A DNA stretch of 26,813 nt from an uncultured Sutterella sp. (GTDB lineage Bacteria; Pseudomonadota; Gammaproteobacteria; Burkholderiales; Burkholderiaceae_F), in NCBI GenBank assembly GCA_900754475.1, contig CAAECY010000036.1, forward strand, positions 1 to 26,813. The letters run 5' to 3'. Shown piece by piece: positions 1 through 7,279 of the stretch. Position numbers and translations under genes: made by a program. Under the pieces are notes generated by a model. It saw nothing but the letters and a program-made list of their open reading frames with translations, was not told the DNA's origin and did no database searches. Numbering within the stretch: the stretch's first letter is position 1; the number at the start of each line of letters is the position of its first letter.

Positions 1-250
1 ATAGGTAACCGCCCACTACGGAACCGTACGGTGGGTGGTGTGGGAGGACGGCGCAGGGACATCCCTGCGCCTCCTACCCGATTCGAGGATCCGACGGCTC
101 TTCGGTCCGACCGATTGCGCGAACGGCAAAGTTTCTTTGCCCGCCGCGGTCTGGTGAGCTTCGGTTGCGGACTCCTACACTCGTTCTCAATCTCGTGCGA
201 ACCCCTTGACCCGGGGCCCGCGCAACCGACCAAGAAAAGGAGTACGCATC
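1..250 (+). promoter_or_regulatory. Porin upstream region with two hairpins
   Basis: No gene is visible here. The region is the leader of the porin gene. Two clean inverted repeats stand out: a 9-bp stem with a 4-nt loop at 50-71 (GGCGCAGGG / CCCTGCGCC) and a 7-bp stem with a 3-nt loop at 125-141 (GGCAAAG / CTTTGCC). The first may be the end of an upstream transcript, although no T-run follows; the second could shape the porin mRNA leader. A Shine-Dalgarno AAAAGGAG lies just before the porin ATG. I could not pick a convincing -35/-10 pair. Confidence 0.35.
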
Positions 251-1285
251 ATGACTCGATTCACCCGCTCGGCCTCGGCGGCCGCCCTCGCGCTCGCGAT
301 TTTCGGAATGTTCGGAACGGCCCAAGCTGCCGACGTTGAGGTCTACGGCCGTCTCGACACGGGCTTTCTCTATACGATCAACCACGGCGACGCGCAGGAC
401 ACGGCGGTCATGACCTCGGGCCGCTCCACGGGGTCTCGCTGGGGCCTCAAAGGCAGCGAAGCCCTCACGGAGGACGGCTGGGCCGTCCGCTTCGTTCTGG
501 AGTCGGGCTTTGATTCGGATACGGGCGAACTCTCGAGCTCCGGAAAACTCTTCGGTCGTCAGTCGACCCTTTCGCTCTACAACCGCTCCTACGGCGAACT
601 CGCCTTCGGCCGCTCCGGGAAGCCCATGTCGGGCTCCGACCAGTTCACCCGCATCGGAAGCTTCACGCCCTTCGGCGTCACGTACGGGGATGCAGGCCTC
701 CTTTTCTACGGGAAGGGCGGGCGTGTCGACAACGGGATTTTCTACCAGTCGCCGAAACTTGCAGGGTTCCGCGTCGTCCTCGCGGGCTCGCTCAATACGA
801 GCGGCACCGAGGCCGAAAAATGGAACGACAACAACCGCTTCCTCGGCGGCACCGTCGACTACACGTACGGGAACTTCGGCGTGATGGTCGGTGCGGAACG
901 CATCTTCATGAGCGACGAAGATTACGCCGCCAACGACGACGCCGATCCGACGACGCTCTTCGTCGGTGCGAAGTACGACTTCGGCTTCATGGAAGTCATG
1001 GGCGGCTACCAGCGCGGTTGGGGGCTCGACCGCGTCGGCGCTTTGCAGAGCATCAAGATCGGCAAGCACGGCGAAACCGCGAAGAACGCGCAAATCCAGG
1101 ATTGGGACGGCAACAGCTACATGATCGGCGCGCGGATTCCCGCGTGGGGCGGCTCCGTTCGCTTGAGCGGCATCTACGTCGAAGGCGAAAACAGCCGCAA
1201 CATCGCGAACAACAACGTGGGCGACCTCGGTCGGGATGCGGGCTACTATGCGCTCGGCGCGGGCTACATCTATCCGTTCGTATAA
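251..1285 (+). CDS. Gram-negative trimeric porin, 3'-truncated by IS insertion
   Basis: An outer-membrane general porin of the Burkholderia/Neisseria type (Gram_neg_porins family), which forms a diffusion channel. Residues 1-26 are a signal peptide ending AQA, followed by the typical first strand (VEVYGRLDTGF) and a conserved SRWGLKGSEALTEDGWAV stretch. ATG 251 is chosen because AAAAGGAG lies 7 nt upstream; the reading frame is also open further upstream but without a start signal. The protein stops after 344 residues (YIYPFV), where valine and the stop codon come from inserted DNA. Family members end in a C-terminal aromatic residue needed for assembly by BAM. That end, starting SKRTNVYG and finishing HKF, lies at 4041-4181 on the other side of the element. 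The truncated product lacks the last strands and is probably non-functional while the element is present. Confidence 0.9.
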   Translation: MTRFTRSASAAALALAIFGMFGTAQAADVEVYGRLDTGFLYTINHGDAQDTAVMTSGRSTGSRWGLKGSEALTEDGWAVRFVLESGFDSDTGELSSSGKLFGRQSTLSLYNRSYGELAFGRSGKPMSGSDQFTRIGSFTPFGVTYGDAGLLFYGKGGRVDNGIFYQSPKLAGFRVVLAGSLNTSGTEAEKWNDNNRFLGGTVDYTYGNFGVMVGAERIFMSDEDYAANDDADPTTLFVGAKYDFGFMEVMGGYQRGWGLDRVGALQSIKIGKHGETAKNAQIQDWDGNSYMIGARIPAWGGSVRLSGIYVEGENSRNIANNNVGDLGRDAGYYALGAGYIYPFV

Positions 1286-1599
1286 ACCCATCAAATCATC
1301 CGGTTTTGGGCCTAATTCGTACTCCTTGCGAAGCCCGGCACGCGAACGGTAATTATCTCTAAGCGCGCCGTTTTCTCTCCCGATGCCTGCGGAATCCCCC
1401 TCACATGCCAGTCGTTTTCACGGCCGGCTTTTATGGCCTCGTCCTTGATGGCACACTCCCGGTTTCCCGTTCGCGAAGCCAAGGAGGGAGATGGACCGCC
1501 CCCGGCGACATGGGAGGCATGGCATTACTACATCTCGGAAATCATTTGATTCTTTATTTCCTGTAAGCCTTCATATGATTCTGAAAATTACGCGTTATT
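1276..1599 (-). ncRNA. Probable TnpB guide RNA (omega/reRNA) region at element right end
   Basis: This 324-bp non-coding stretch lies between the tnpB stop and the right end of the element, where TnpB systems encode the guide RNA; transcription would run on the minus strand and may start inside the tnpB 3' end. A 9-bp inverted repeat (CGCGAACGG at 1341-1349 and CCGTTCGCG at 1467-1475) could form a long-range stem, and GCGAAGCC occurs twice (1328-1335, 1473-1480). By family rule, the guide would be the flanking porin sequence just beyond 1276, read leftwards from 1275. The RNA is inferred from position and pairing, not from a recognised family match. Confidence 0.5.
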
Positions 1600-3333
1600 T
1601 TAGCACCTTGGCCGACTTCGTGGTTTGGTTTTAGGTTTGGGTCTGGCTTCGGGCAAGGGCTCAAGGTTGTGAGCTTTACAGTATGAGAGGTACTCCTCCC
1701 GGCAAAGCTTGCGAACCTGCTCTGTCGACATGAATCGTTCGTACTTTGGCGATTCCGCTCTTTTCAGGCAATTCAGCGCCCCAACCTGGTCGGCATCCCC
1801 GATGTAGCCGCACGCCTTGCAGTGGAACTTGTCCCCGTGTCGATTGTTTCGGTCCACGTGTCCGCAAATCGGGCATTGTTGCGACGAGTAAGCCGCGGCA
1901 ACCTCGACAATTCTTATGCCTCGCTTCGCAGCCTTGTAATACATTCGCTCACGAATTATTCCGCGACACCACATCGAAAGTTTTCTGCGTACCTTTTTCG
2001 AGATCCCTTTCAAATCAAACACCTCGGAGAGGCACTCAAGGACATAAACATTGGCGGGGCACCGGGCAAACAAATTGTTTATAGCCCTGTTGATGCAACA
2101 TACGATGGCCGCCTTGAGTCGACGGATTTCCGCTTCATACCGCTTCGATCCCAGGTTGTTCTTCTTGATGCGCTTCTTTTTCTTCTTGTCCGTATCGGGA
2201 TCGCGGACCATCGCTTCGAATCGGTTGCGTTCGGCCTGTTTCCGGTCGAGATATTGCGCATACCGCTCGATCAGTTCGCCGAGCCCCGGGATCTCCAAGG
2301 TGCGGCCGTTCGAGCGCTTCCCGAGGTCGAGTCGACTTTCATGAGCGCCGAAGCGAATCCCGTCATTGGTCGTGAGGGGCTCTGTCAATCCCAGATCCAC
2401 TGCGCGAGTGACGGCGAAACCGTCCTTCAAACGGTACGCATCGGGCAGGAGCAACGGCTTGATTCGAAGGCTTCCGTCCGGTTTTTTCAGCGAATACTGA
2501 AATTCCACTTTCAAAGTGCCATGACTCTTAATGACGCTAATTGTGGAGAGCTTGTTTTTGCCGTCGACTTTTCGAGCGGGGACGTATCCCAAAATGGGAA
2601 GCTTGATGCGCTTTCCCGGCGTAAGGCTCATCAACGACAGATACTGGCGTCCGTCCTCTTCTTCAAGTTTGAACGAGTCGGAATCAAAACGAATCAAAGT
2701 CGGAGACACCTCCGGGATTTTCCCCAGACAGTCTTGGACTTTATGCCGCACCCAGGCACACAATTTTTCAATATCCGGGATGCCTTTTTCACGATCCGAA
2801 AGATTGGGGGTTTTCTCGTCCATCAGGTCAAAGAAGTCGATGCTCAGACTGTTGAGCATGCGACGAACAAATTTCTGAGCGTCCTTACACAAAGCTACCC
2901 ATCGCGATCCTTTCTTGATCGACTTCAGAGCGTTGGTTTGCGCCAACCGCCAGCGGTTGCTTTGCACGGAGCTTGCAAATTGCAGGCCCACCTTCCAGTG
3001 CCGCCCCTGAAGTCCGAAATACGAGGTCGGATTTTCCCCGGCCACCAAAGCGTCGCGAAGCTTCCGATACCCGTTCCCGATTAAGAACAGTCGCCACTCC
3101 GAGGACTCAAACTTTTGAACGAAGACGTTCACCTGCTTGTTCCATCGCAGAAGCAGCTCGATCAACACTGCCTCGTCTTCCGGGTCGAGGTGCTCAATAT
3201 CCACCGCTCGGGTACCCACGTGGTAGGCGGGCGCCTCGTTGACGCAGAGTTCCTTGACGCGAGACTCTTTCAGGTGGATGTAGTTCGGGAAAACGGGTTT
3301 CATCATGGAGGTAACCACACAATCATGGAGCAC
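1600..3333 (-). CDS. tnpB: TnpB RNA-guided nuclease of IS607-type element, 577 aa
   Basis: TnpB is the transposon-encoded, guide-RNA-dependent DNA nuclease ancestral to Cas12. The split RuvC domain is complete: Asp313 in AVDLGL (RuvC-I), Glu433 in VLECLS (RuvC-II) and Asp515 in GDADQVGALN (RuvC-III). A zinc ribbon (CPIC at 487-490, CKAC at 505-508) sits between II and III. A basic helical segment with a KKKKKRIKK run lies between RuvC-I and -II. At 577 residues it is clearly longer than the usual 350-450; the N-terminal part (about 1-300) and a Lys/Pro/Arg-rich tail (561-577) account for the excess. The start is GTG, overlapping the tnpA end by 11 nt; ATG codons at residues 10 and 11 are alternatives. 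It shares the transcript with tnpA. Nothing suggests decay, so the nuclease is likely active. It is not a CRISPR effector: no array or cas genes are nearby. Confidence 0.9.
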   Translation of the reverse strand: MLHDCVVTSMMKPVFPNYIHLKESRVKELCVNEAPAYHVGTRAVDIEHLDPEDEAVLIELLLRWNKQVNVFVQKFESSEWRLFLIGNGYRKLRDALVAGENPTSYFGLQGRHWKVGLQFASSVQSNRWRLAQTNALKSIKKGSRWVALCKDAQKFVRRMLNSLSIDFFDLMDEKTPNLSDREKGIPDIEKLCAWVRHKVQDCLGKIPEVSPTLIRFDSDSFKLEEEDGRQYLSLMSLTPGKRIKLPILGYVPARKVDGKNKLSTISVIKSHGTLKVEFQYSLKKPDGSLRIKPLLLPDAYRLKDGFAVTRAVDLGLTEPLTTNDGIRFGAHESRLDLGKRSNGRTLEIPGLGELIERYAQYLDRKQAERNRFEAMVRDPDTDKKKKKRIKKNNLGSKRYEAEIRRLKAAIVCCINRAINNLFARCPANVYVLECLSEVFDLKGISKKVRRKLSMWCRGIIRERMYYKAAKRGIRIVEVAAAYSSQQCPICGHVDRNNRHGDKFHCKACGYIGDADQVGALNCLKRAESPKYERFMSTEQVRKLCREEYLSYCKAHNLEPLPEARPKPKTKPRSRPRC

Positions 3334-3946
3334 TCACGATAGCACTTTTGTGCGGGGGGTGTGGGGGTCCGGTAGGAGGCCCCGCAGCGTCGCCTGCAAC
3401 CTCCTTGTTTTGATGACTTCGGCGACCGTAGAGCCGAGCGCAGAACACCGTCATCAACGTGATGACGTCCTTGGCGAGCTCCGCTTCGAACGACATCGCG
3501 GGTCGCTCTTCCATCACCTCGAAGCTCGTGCGCTCGTGGCGACAGATGCGACGTATCAGCTCCGTGCCGAATCGCAACAGGCGGTCCTCATGGACGACGC
3601 GAAGAACGCCAACCCGCCCGGAGAGCAAGCGTCCGAGCAACGTGTTGAGGCCGGGCTTCCGACAATTTAAACCGGAGCCGATGTCGGTCAGGACCTCGTC
3701 GCAGCCGGAACGCTTGAGGCGCTCGACCTGCCGCTCAAGGTCGGACTTTTGATCGTACGAGGAGACCCGAGCATAGCCGACGATGGCTCTTTCATCGGTC
3801 TCGGCGGCAGGAGCGTCGACGGCAAAGCGCCGGTGACCGCCGAAGGTTCGATGATGCACGACAAGCTTTCCGCTGTCACACCACCGACGAATCGTGCTCG
3901 CCGATACGCCGTAAAGTTCCATGAAGTAATGAATACCGACGTACAT
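3323..3946 (-). CDS. tnpA: IS607-family serine recombinase TnpA, 207 aa
   Basis: This serine transposase moves the element through double-strand cleavage with a Ser-DNA linkage. From its ATG the protein has a MerR-like winged HTH (about residues 9-45, with YGVSASTIRRW and GGHRRF), then the resolvase fold with GYARVSS, where Ser62 is the expected nucleophile. It continues with QVERLKRSGC and HEDRLLRFGTELI, carrying conserved arginines, and ends with ARLYGRRS. The HTH-before-catalytic order is specific to IS607. The start at 3946 is preferred because AAGGAGG lies 5 nt upstream; an in-frame start 14 codons earlier has no such site. The C-terminal tail is rich in Pro/His and overlaps the tnpB start, which couples the two genes. 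No frameshift is seen, so the element appears autonomous. Confidence 0.92.
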   Translation of the reverse strand: MYVGIHYFMELYGVSASTIRRWCDSGKLVVHHRTFGGHRRFAVDAPAAETDERAIVGYARVSSYDQKSDLERQVERLKRSGCDEVLTDIGSGLNCRKPGLNTLLGRLLSGRVGVLRVVHEDRLLRFGTELIRRICRHERTSFEVMEERPAMSFEAELAKDVITLMTVFCARLYGRRSHQNKEVAGDAAGPPTGPPHPPHKSAIVSAP

Positions 3947-4040
3947 ATCGACCTCCTTCAAAGGCAGATCCCATAAATATGGTAGCATCTATTCTGCGCG
4001 TCGGTAGATTTGGTGCATTGAATTGCAACTAGCCAAACCC

Positions 4041-4181
4041 TTCAGCAAGCGCACCAACGTCTACGGCGTCCTTTCGCACCTCGAAGGGCGTAAAGGTCTT
4101 GCGAAGGACTACAACATCTACAACGGTGACGGGGACCTCGACCGTACGACGATCGCGGTCGGCCTGGTTCACAAGTTCTGA
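4041..4181 (+). pseudogene. Severed 3' end of the porin gene (last 46 codons)
   Basis: Read from TTC 4041, this encodes FSKRTNVYGVLSHLEGRKG..., with AIAVGLVHKF-like porin ending (TTIAVGLVHKF, stop TGA 4179-4181). SKRTNVYG and a terminal HKF/HRF are diagnostic of the last strands of the Burkholderia/Neisseria porin family. It continues exactly where the upstream fragment stops (YIYPF). It has no start codon or ribosome-binding site of its own. The sequence is undamaged, so the insertion is probably recent and excision could restore the gene. Confidence 0.9.
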
Positions 4182-4194
4182 CGCCTGAATTAAC

Positions 4195-4227
4195 GCGGGC
4201 GCCCGGGCTGCTACGGCCCGCGCCCGC
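4195..4227 (+). terminator. GC-rich hairpin after the porin 3' end
   Basis: GCGGGCG at 4195-4201 pairs with CGCCCGC at 4221-4227, and CGGGC with GCCCG inside, around a short loop. It sits 14 nt after the porin stop and 20 nt before the next start codon. There is no T-run, so termination would be weak or the hairpin may stabilise the mRNA 3' end. Confidence 0.5.
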
Positions 4228-4247
4228 ATCTCACGAGGACTTCCATC

Positions 4248-5066
4248 ATGTCATTCGTTCGAAAGTTCGCCGCCGCCGCGGCCGGCGCCTTCCTTGCCGT
4301 CGGGTGCGCGCAGGCGCTCGAAAACACCGTCACGCCCGATGTGACCGCGCCGCTCGCTAAAGCCCCGAAGGTGGCGCTCCTGGTCGGGAACTCCTATTCC
4401 TTCTATAACTGCGGCGTGCATACGTATCTGCGCGGCTTCATGCAAAACGGGACCCCGAAGGAAACGATGAAAACGCGCCTTCTCACGATTTCTTCGGGCT
4501 CCTTGTCGTTCCATGACATGCGGCACTACCTTTCGCCTCACGAGCTGGACCCTTATGCCGAACTCAAGGACGGAAAGCTCGCGCACCCCATGTTCGACGT
4601 CGTGCTGCTGCAGGAAAATTCGGCGGGCGCCACGTCGAAAAAGCGCATTCCCTTCTTCGAAAAGTACGCCCTTGAGCAGGCGGACATCATCCGCGAAGCG
4701 GGCAGCACGCCGCTCCTCGTCATGACCTGGGCGAAGAAGGACAAGCCCGACGACATCAAGCGGCTCGCCGACACGACGATTCGTATCGCCAACAAGGCGA
4801 AGATGCGCGTCGTCCCGGTGGGGCTTGCCTTCGAGGAGGCGATCAAGGCGAAGCCCGCCCTTGAAATGTACATGCCCGACAAGAGCCACCCGTCGGCGGC
4901 GGGCTCGTACCTTTACGGCGCCGTCCTCTACGCGACGCTCTTTCACCGTACGCCCGCCGACATCAACTACCTCGGCGAATGCGAAAAGCCGCTCGACCCC
5001 GAAACGGCCGCGTTCCTGCGCGACGTCGCCTGGAAGACCGTCTCGGAATTCAACGGCTGGAATTGA
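4248..5066 (+). CDS. Exported SGNH/GDSL-hydrolase-like protein, 272 aa
   Basis: Likely an esterase or acyl-hydrolase-type enzyme exported to the periplasm; the substrate is unknown. The N-terminus is a signal peptide (about 1-24). AVGC at 17-20 resembles a weak lipobox, so a lipoprotein is possible; otherwise cleavage follows AQA. KVALLVGNSYSFY places the candidate nucleophile Ser49 in the GNS block after the first beta strand. DKSHPSAAGSYLYGAVLY supplies Asp211 and His214 in the usual DxxH position near the C-terminus. The middle block (VVLLQENSAGA) resembles SGNH proteins of the DUF4886 kind rather than the canonical GxND. ACGAGGA lies before ATG 4248. The gene follows the porin on the same strand and ends at a bidirectional terminator. 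Family assignment is fairly secure; enzymatic activity is inferred. Confidence 0.75.
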   Translation: MSFVRKFAAAAAGAFLAVGCAQALENTVTPDVTAPLAKAPKVALLVGNSYSFYNCGVHTYLRGFMQNGTPKETMKTRLLTISSGSLSFHDMRHYLSPHELDPYAELKDGKLAHPMFDVVLLQENSAGATSKKRIPFFEKYALEQADIIREAGSTPLLVMTWAKKDKPDDIKRLADTTIRIANKAKMRVVPVGLAFEEAIKAKPALEMYMPDKSHPSAAGSYLYGAVLYATLFHRTPADINYLGECEKPLDPETAAFLRDVAWKTVSEFNGWN

Positions 5067-5109
5067 GTTGTCGGATTAACCTCTCTTTCCGAGGACTTGA
5101 AGACGAAAA

Positions 5110-5140
5110 CGGCCCGCACGCTTCACGAGCGTACGGGCCG
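5110..5140. terminator. Bidirectional intrinsic terminator
   Basis: A 7-bp arm CGGCCCG / CGGGCCG plus an inner ACGCT / AGCGT stem with one mismatch, followed by AATTCTTT on the plus side and GTTTTCGTCTT on the minus side. It lies between two convergent genes (ends at 5066 and 5164), so it can serve both. Confidence 0.75.
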
Positions 5141-5163
5141 AATTCTTTGAGGAGAACGCCGAC

Positions 5164-5523
5164 TCAGGCTTCGGCGTCCTCGTCGTCCTCTTCTTCTTCT
5201 TCGCAGCCGAGGTCGTCGATTTCGTCGAACGTGAGGAACGGCATCTTCGCCGGCCAGGCGATCACTTCGTCTTCGGAGAGGGCCGTGAGCGCGGCCGGGC
5301 CCAGACGGGCGGAATTCACCGCGTAGTTGAGCTTCGCGTAGACATGCACGAGGTCGTTCTTGAGAATTTCTTCGGACGTTTCCTCGTCGGGATTCGCCTC
5401 AAGCTTGGCGAGCACCTCAAGGAGCGCTTCGCTCGCGTCGTTCAGGGTGGCCTGAAGCCATTCCGGATCGGGCATCAGGTGCGCCGCTTCGGTCTCGGAA
5501 AGGTCGCGGTCGATGTCGGACAT
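5164..5523 (-). CDS. Unrecognised small acidic protein, 119 aa
   Basis: I do not recognise this protein. It starts MSDIDRDLSETEA, has a mostly helical central part (SEALLEVLAKLEANPDEETSEE and VHVYAKLNYAVNSARLG) and ends in a run of Glu/Asp (CEEEEEDDEDAEA). No signal peptide or membrane segment is visible, so it is probably cytoplasmic. ATG 5523 is chosen over upstream in-frame codons because GTGAGG lies 9 nt before it and the upstream extension is low-complexity leader DNA. It has its own good promoter (5632-5660) and a terminator-like leader. The strong acidity and small size would fit a binding or regulatory protein, but no function is claimed. Confidence 0.7.
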   Translation of the reverse strand: MSDIDRDLSETEAAHLMPDPEWLQATLNDASEALLEVLAKLEANPDEETSEEILKNDLVHVYAKLNYAVNSARLGPAALTALSEDEVIAWPAKMPFLTFDEIDDLGCEEEEEDDEDAEA

Positions 5524-5563
5524 GTCGTTGAACCTCACAGTTGCGGGATAGGGGGAAAAAGGG

Positions 5564-5594
5564 AAAAAAGCCCGAACCGGGGTGCCCCTTCGGG
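5564..5594 (-). terminator. Terminator-like hairpin in the leader of the 119-aa gene (possible attenuator)
   Basis: On the minus strand, CCCGAA (5594-5589) pairs with TTCGGG (5576-5571) around a G/C-rich loop that can itself form GGGG/CCCC, followed at once by CTTTTTT and then a second T-run. It lies about 35 nt downstream of the -10 box and about 40 nt before the start codon, a position typical of attenuation or of a short terminated RNA. Confidence 0.45.
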
Positions 5595-5631
5595 GGCGCA
5601 TGCGCGATACGGGATTGAACGGTTTTGCCTC

Positions 5632-5660
5632 ATTGTATACCCGCGGCCGCACCTTCTCAA
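5632..5660 (-). promoter_or_regulatory. Sigma70-like promoter for the 119-aa gene
   Basis: Minus-strand TTGAGA (-35, 5660-5655), 17-bp spacer, TACAAT (-10, 5637-5632); each box matches consensus at five of six positions. Transcription would begin near 5625, giving a leader of about 100 nt. The rest of the 315-bp gap up to the next gene at 5839 holds no gene that I can see. Confidence 0.55.
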
Positions 5661-5838
5661 ATCCGCCCTACGGTTTCCCCGAAACGCGCGTTGTCGGCAG
5701 GGGCGGTCGGCGCGAAGAACGCAATCAAGACTTAAGAAATGCGCGCTAAAGTCTTTTTCCGACCGCGTCGAAAGGCCGCTGCGACGCTCCACCCCTCAAT
5801 TGCGGCCGCACACGAATACAAAAAGGACCCGACCCATC

Positions 5839-6954
5839 ATGCCGGAGAGTAAGGTTGCGGCGCGCCGTGCGCGCAAATTGTCGAAGCGTCGTCAGGGAGG
5901 CGCCGATCGGCCCGTGAGCTACGTGCAGATGCTCGACTACCTGCGCGAATCGCTCAACAAGCGCTTTTACGAAGAACAGGGCTTCCCGCATCTCGAATTC
6001 CTCGCCCAGAACTGGTCGGGTCCCGAGCAGCAGCACGGCGACCTCTCGAACTACTTCGAGCTCCAGGACATGTTCATCGGCTTTGCGTATTCGCTTGCGC
6101 GGGCCCTGCACAGCGGCGCGCCCTACACGCTCGAAGAACGCGAAGACCGCGTGGCGGCCGTGGCCTACGCTCTCGCGGCGACGCTTCTCAACATCCGTCC
6201 CGACTACCACGACGACTCGAACTGGATGGGGAACGGGGCGCTCGACGCTCTGCGCGAGCGCTGGGGGCTCGCGAAGATGATTCACGCGGGCGTGCCCGTG
6301 CAGAACCGCTTCATGGAAAAGCGCGACCTCGTCTGCCTCTTTGCGATCGACTTCGTGATGTCGTTCCTCGACATGACGGGCGAACTCGCTCAGATGGGCG
6401 GCGACAAGGTGATTTCGGTCACGAACTGCAAGGACAGCCTCATCACCGCCTACACGGGCTTCGTGACGGCGAACCTGCAGCTCGCGAACTCGACTCTGCC
6501 CGACTTCGAAGGGATCATCAACCAGAACCGCCTGACGCCCGAATTCCTCAAGGACTACCCCGACTGGAAGCCCGAACCCGCGGACGCGCTCGACGTCGAA
6601 CGCGTGGGCTTCAACAGCGTCAATCCCCTCGACATGCAGTTCATGACGGAAATGATGGGGAACGCCGAATTCATGAGCGACATGCGCAACCTCTACCTCA
6701 CGGACGAATCGGCCGCGATGCCGCAGGGTAAGCGCGAAGAAATCGTCATGGGTTACGTGCTGCGCTACGGTCCGCGCTGCAAGCAGGCCTTTGCCGAAGG
6801 GCGCGATCCGACGGAAGAAGAAATGGACCGCGACGCCGAAGTCGTGAATTCGATCGTCTACCACCTGATCGAATCCGTGCGCGGTGCGGGCGCTCCCGCT
6901 CCCGAGGCGCCCGCGCAAGCCTCCGAGGCCGCCGAAGGCGAAGCCAAGGCCTGA
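5839..6954 (+). CDS. Unrecognised soluble protein, 371 aa
   Basis: No family is recognised. The N-terminus is strongly basic (MPESKVAARRARKLSKRRQGG), the body is mainly helical with a conserved-looking core (YVQMLDYLRESLNKRFYEEQGFP; DLVCLFAIDFVMSFLDMTGELAQMGG; MQFMTEMMGNAEFMSDMRNLYL), and the C-terminus is an Ala/Glu/Pro tail from about residue 350. There is no signal peptide and no transmembrane helix. ATG 5839 follows AAAAGGA at a suitable distance, and the leader upstream in the same frame looks non-coding. It is transcribed divergently from the 119-aa gene and is followed by a hairpin and an intrinsic terminator, so it is probably a single-gene unit. Codon use looks native to this genome. 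Confidence 0.8.
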   Translation: MPESKVAARRARKLSKRRQGGADRPVSYVQMLDYLRESLNKRFYEEQGFPHLEFLAQNWSGPEQQHGDLSNYFELQDMFIGFAYSLARALHSGAPYTLEEREDRVAAVAYALAATLLNIRPDYHDDSNWMGNGALDALRERWGLAKMIHAGVPVQNRFMEKRDLVCLFAIDFVMSFLDMTGELAQMGGDKVISVTNCKDSLITAYTGFVTANLQLANSTLPDFEGIINQNRLTPEFLKDYPDWKPEPADALDVERVGFNSVNPLDMQFMTEMMGNAEFMSDMRNLYLTDESAAMPQGKREEIVMGYVLRYGPRCKQAFAEGRDPTEEEMDRDAEVVNSIVYHLIESVRGAGAPAPEAPAQASEAAEGEAKA

Positions 6955-6960
6955 TGCCGG

Positions 6961-6990
6961 GCGCTTAACCGGTCCGACCGGTTGAAGCGC
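6961..6990 (+). other. Strong hairpin directly after the 371-aa gene
   Basis: GCGCTT-AACCGGT / ACCGGTT-AAGCGC forms a 13-bp stem with a 3-nt loop and one bulged G, beginning six bases after the stop codon. No T-run follows. It sits just before the terminator at 7004 and probably protects or shapes the mRNA 3' end. Confidence 0.6.
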
Positions 6991-7003
6991 TCAAGTACTC
7001 GTG

Positions 7004-7042
7004 AAAAAGCGGAGTCTCCACGCGGGAGGCTCCGCTTTTTCC
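7004..7042 (+). terminator. Intrinsic terminator after the 371-aa gene
   Basis: A5-GCGGAGTCTCC / GGAGGCTCCGC-T5: 11-bp arms with one mismatch, a 5-nt loop, and a flanking A-run and T-run, so it can act in both directions. The same arms, including the mismatch, recur at 8821-8847. Confidence 0.85.
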
Positions 7043-7279
7043 TTGCGTCATGCGGGCTTCGGAGCCGGGGCGCGTCGCCCCGGGCTTGCGAAAGCGGGGA
7101 CTTACTTCGAAGCCTCCCCGTCGAGGCCTGCGGATTGCGCCTGCCCCAGAGGCTCTGCTCCCGCAACGAGCTCGCAAAATGCCCCAGGACAAGGTTCCCG
7201 AAACTGACCGACGCCGTCCCCGCCTTACGCCTCGTGGCGGCGGGGGTGGATTTTGTGACCACTAACGAATAAAGCTTCA
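7043..7279. other. Gene-free stretch between two terminators
   Basis: No convincing gene is visible on either strand; the open frames here have no ribosome-binding sites and low-complexity products. The stretch contains one copy of a 22-bp repeat (7089-7110) and ends at a second plus-strand terminator. That terminator has no gene to terminate, so a small RNA is possible. A GGGGCG-rich inverted repeat lies near 7067-7083. Confidence 0.4.
7089..7110. repeat. 22-bp direct repeat, copy A
   Basis: CGAAAGCGGGGACTTACTTC plus GA is identical to 7363-7384, and similarity extends a further 10-20 bp on both sides with a few differences. On the minus strand this copy encodes ...EASK followed by stop, echoing the DASK-stop end of the amidohydrolase gene, so it may be a leftover duplicate of that gene's 3' end. 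Confidence 0.75.

Larger units (their letters stand above)
1276..4039. mobile_element. IS607-family insertion sequence inside the porin gene
   Basis: The element contains a MerR-HTH serine recombinase (tnpA) overlapping tnpB on the minus strand, the hallmark layout of IS607. Its base composition is visibly more AT-rich than the flanks. The ends were inferred from the split porin: CC at 1274-1275 and CC at 4038-4039 can be collapsed to one copy, giving TAT CCC TTC AGC and a continuous porin frame with no target duplication. A GG/CC crossover dinucleotide and the absence of target duplication are known traits of this family. No clear terminal inverted repeats were seen, which also fits the family. 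The length, near 2.76 kb, is on the long side because TnpB is large. Exact ends could shift by a few bases. Confidence 0.85.

Noticed and set aside
1600..3333. Cas12-type CRISPR effector
   Set aside because: RuvC and zinc-ribbon motifs are shared with Cas12, but no repeat array or cas1/cas2 is present and an IS607 tnpA overlaps the gene, so it is TnpB.
5524..5652. 43-codon upstream extension of the 119-aa gene
   Set aside because: The extension covers the promoter -10 box and leader hairpin, so it cannot be translated from the predicted transcript.
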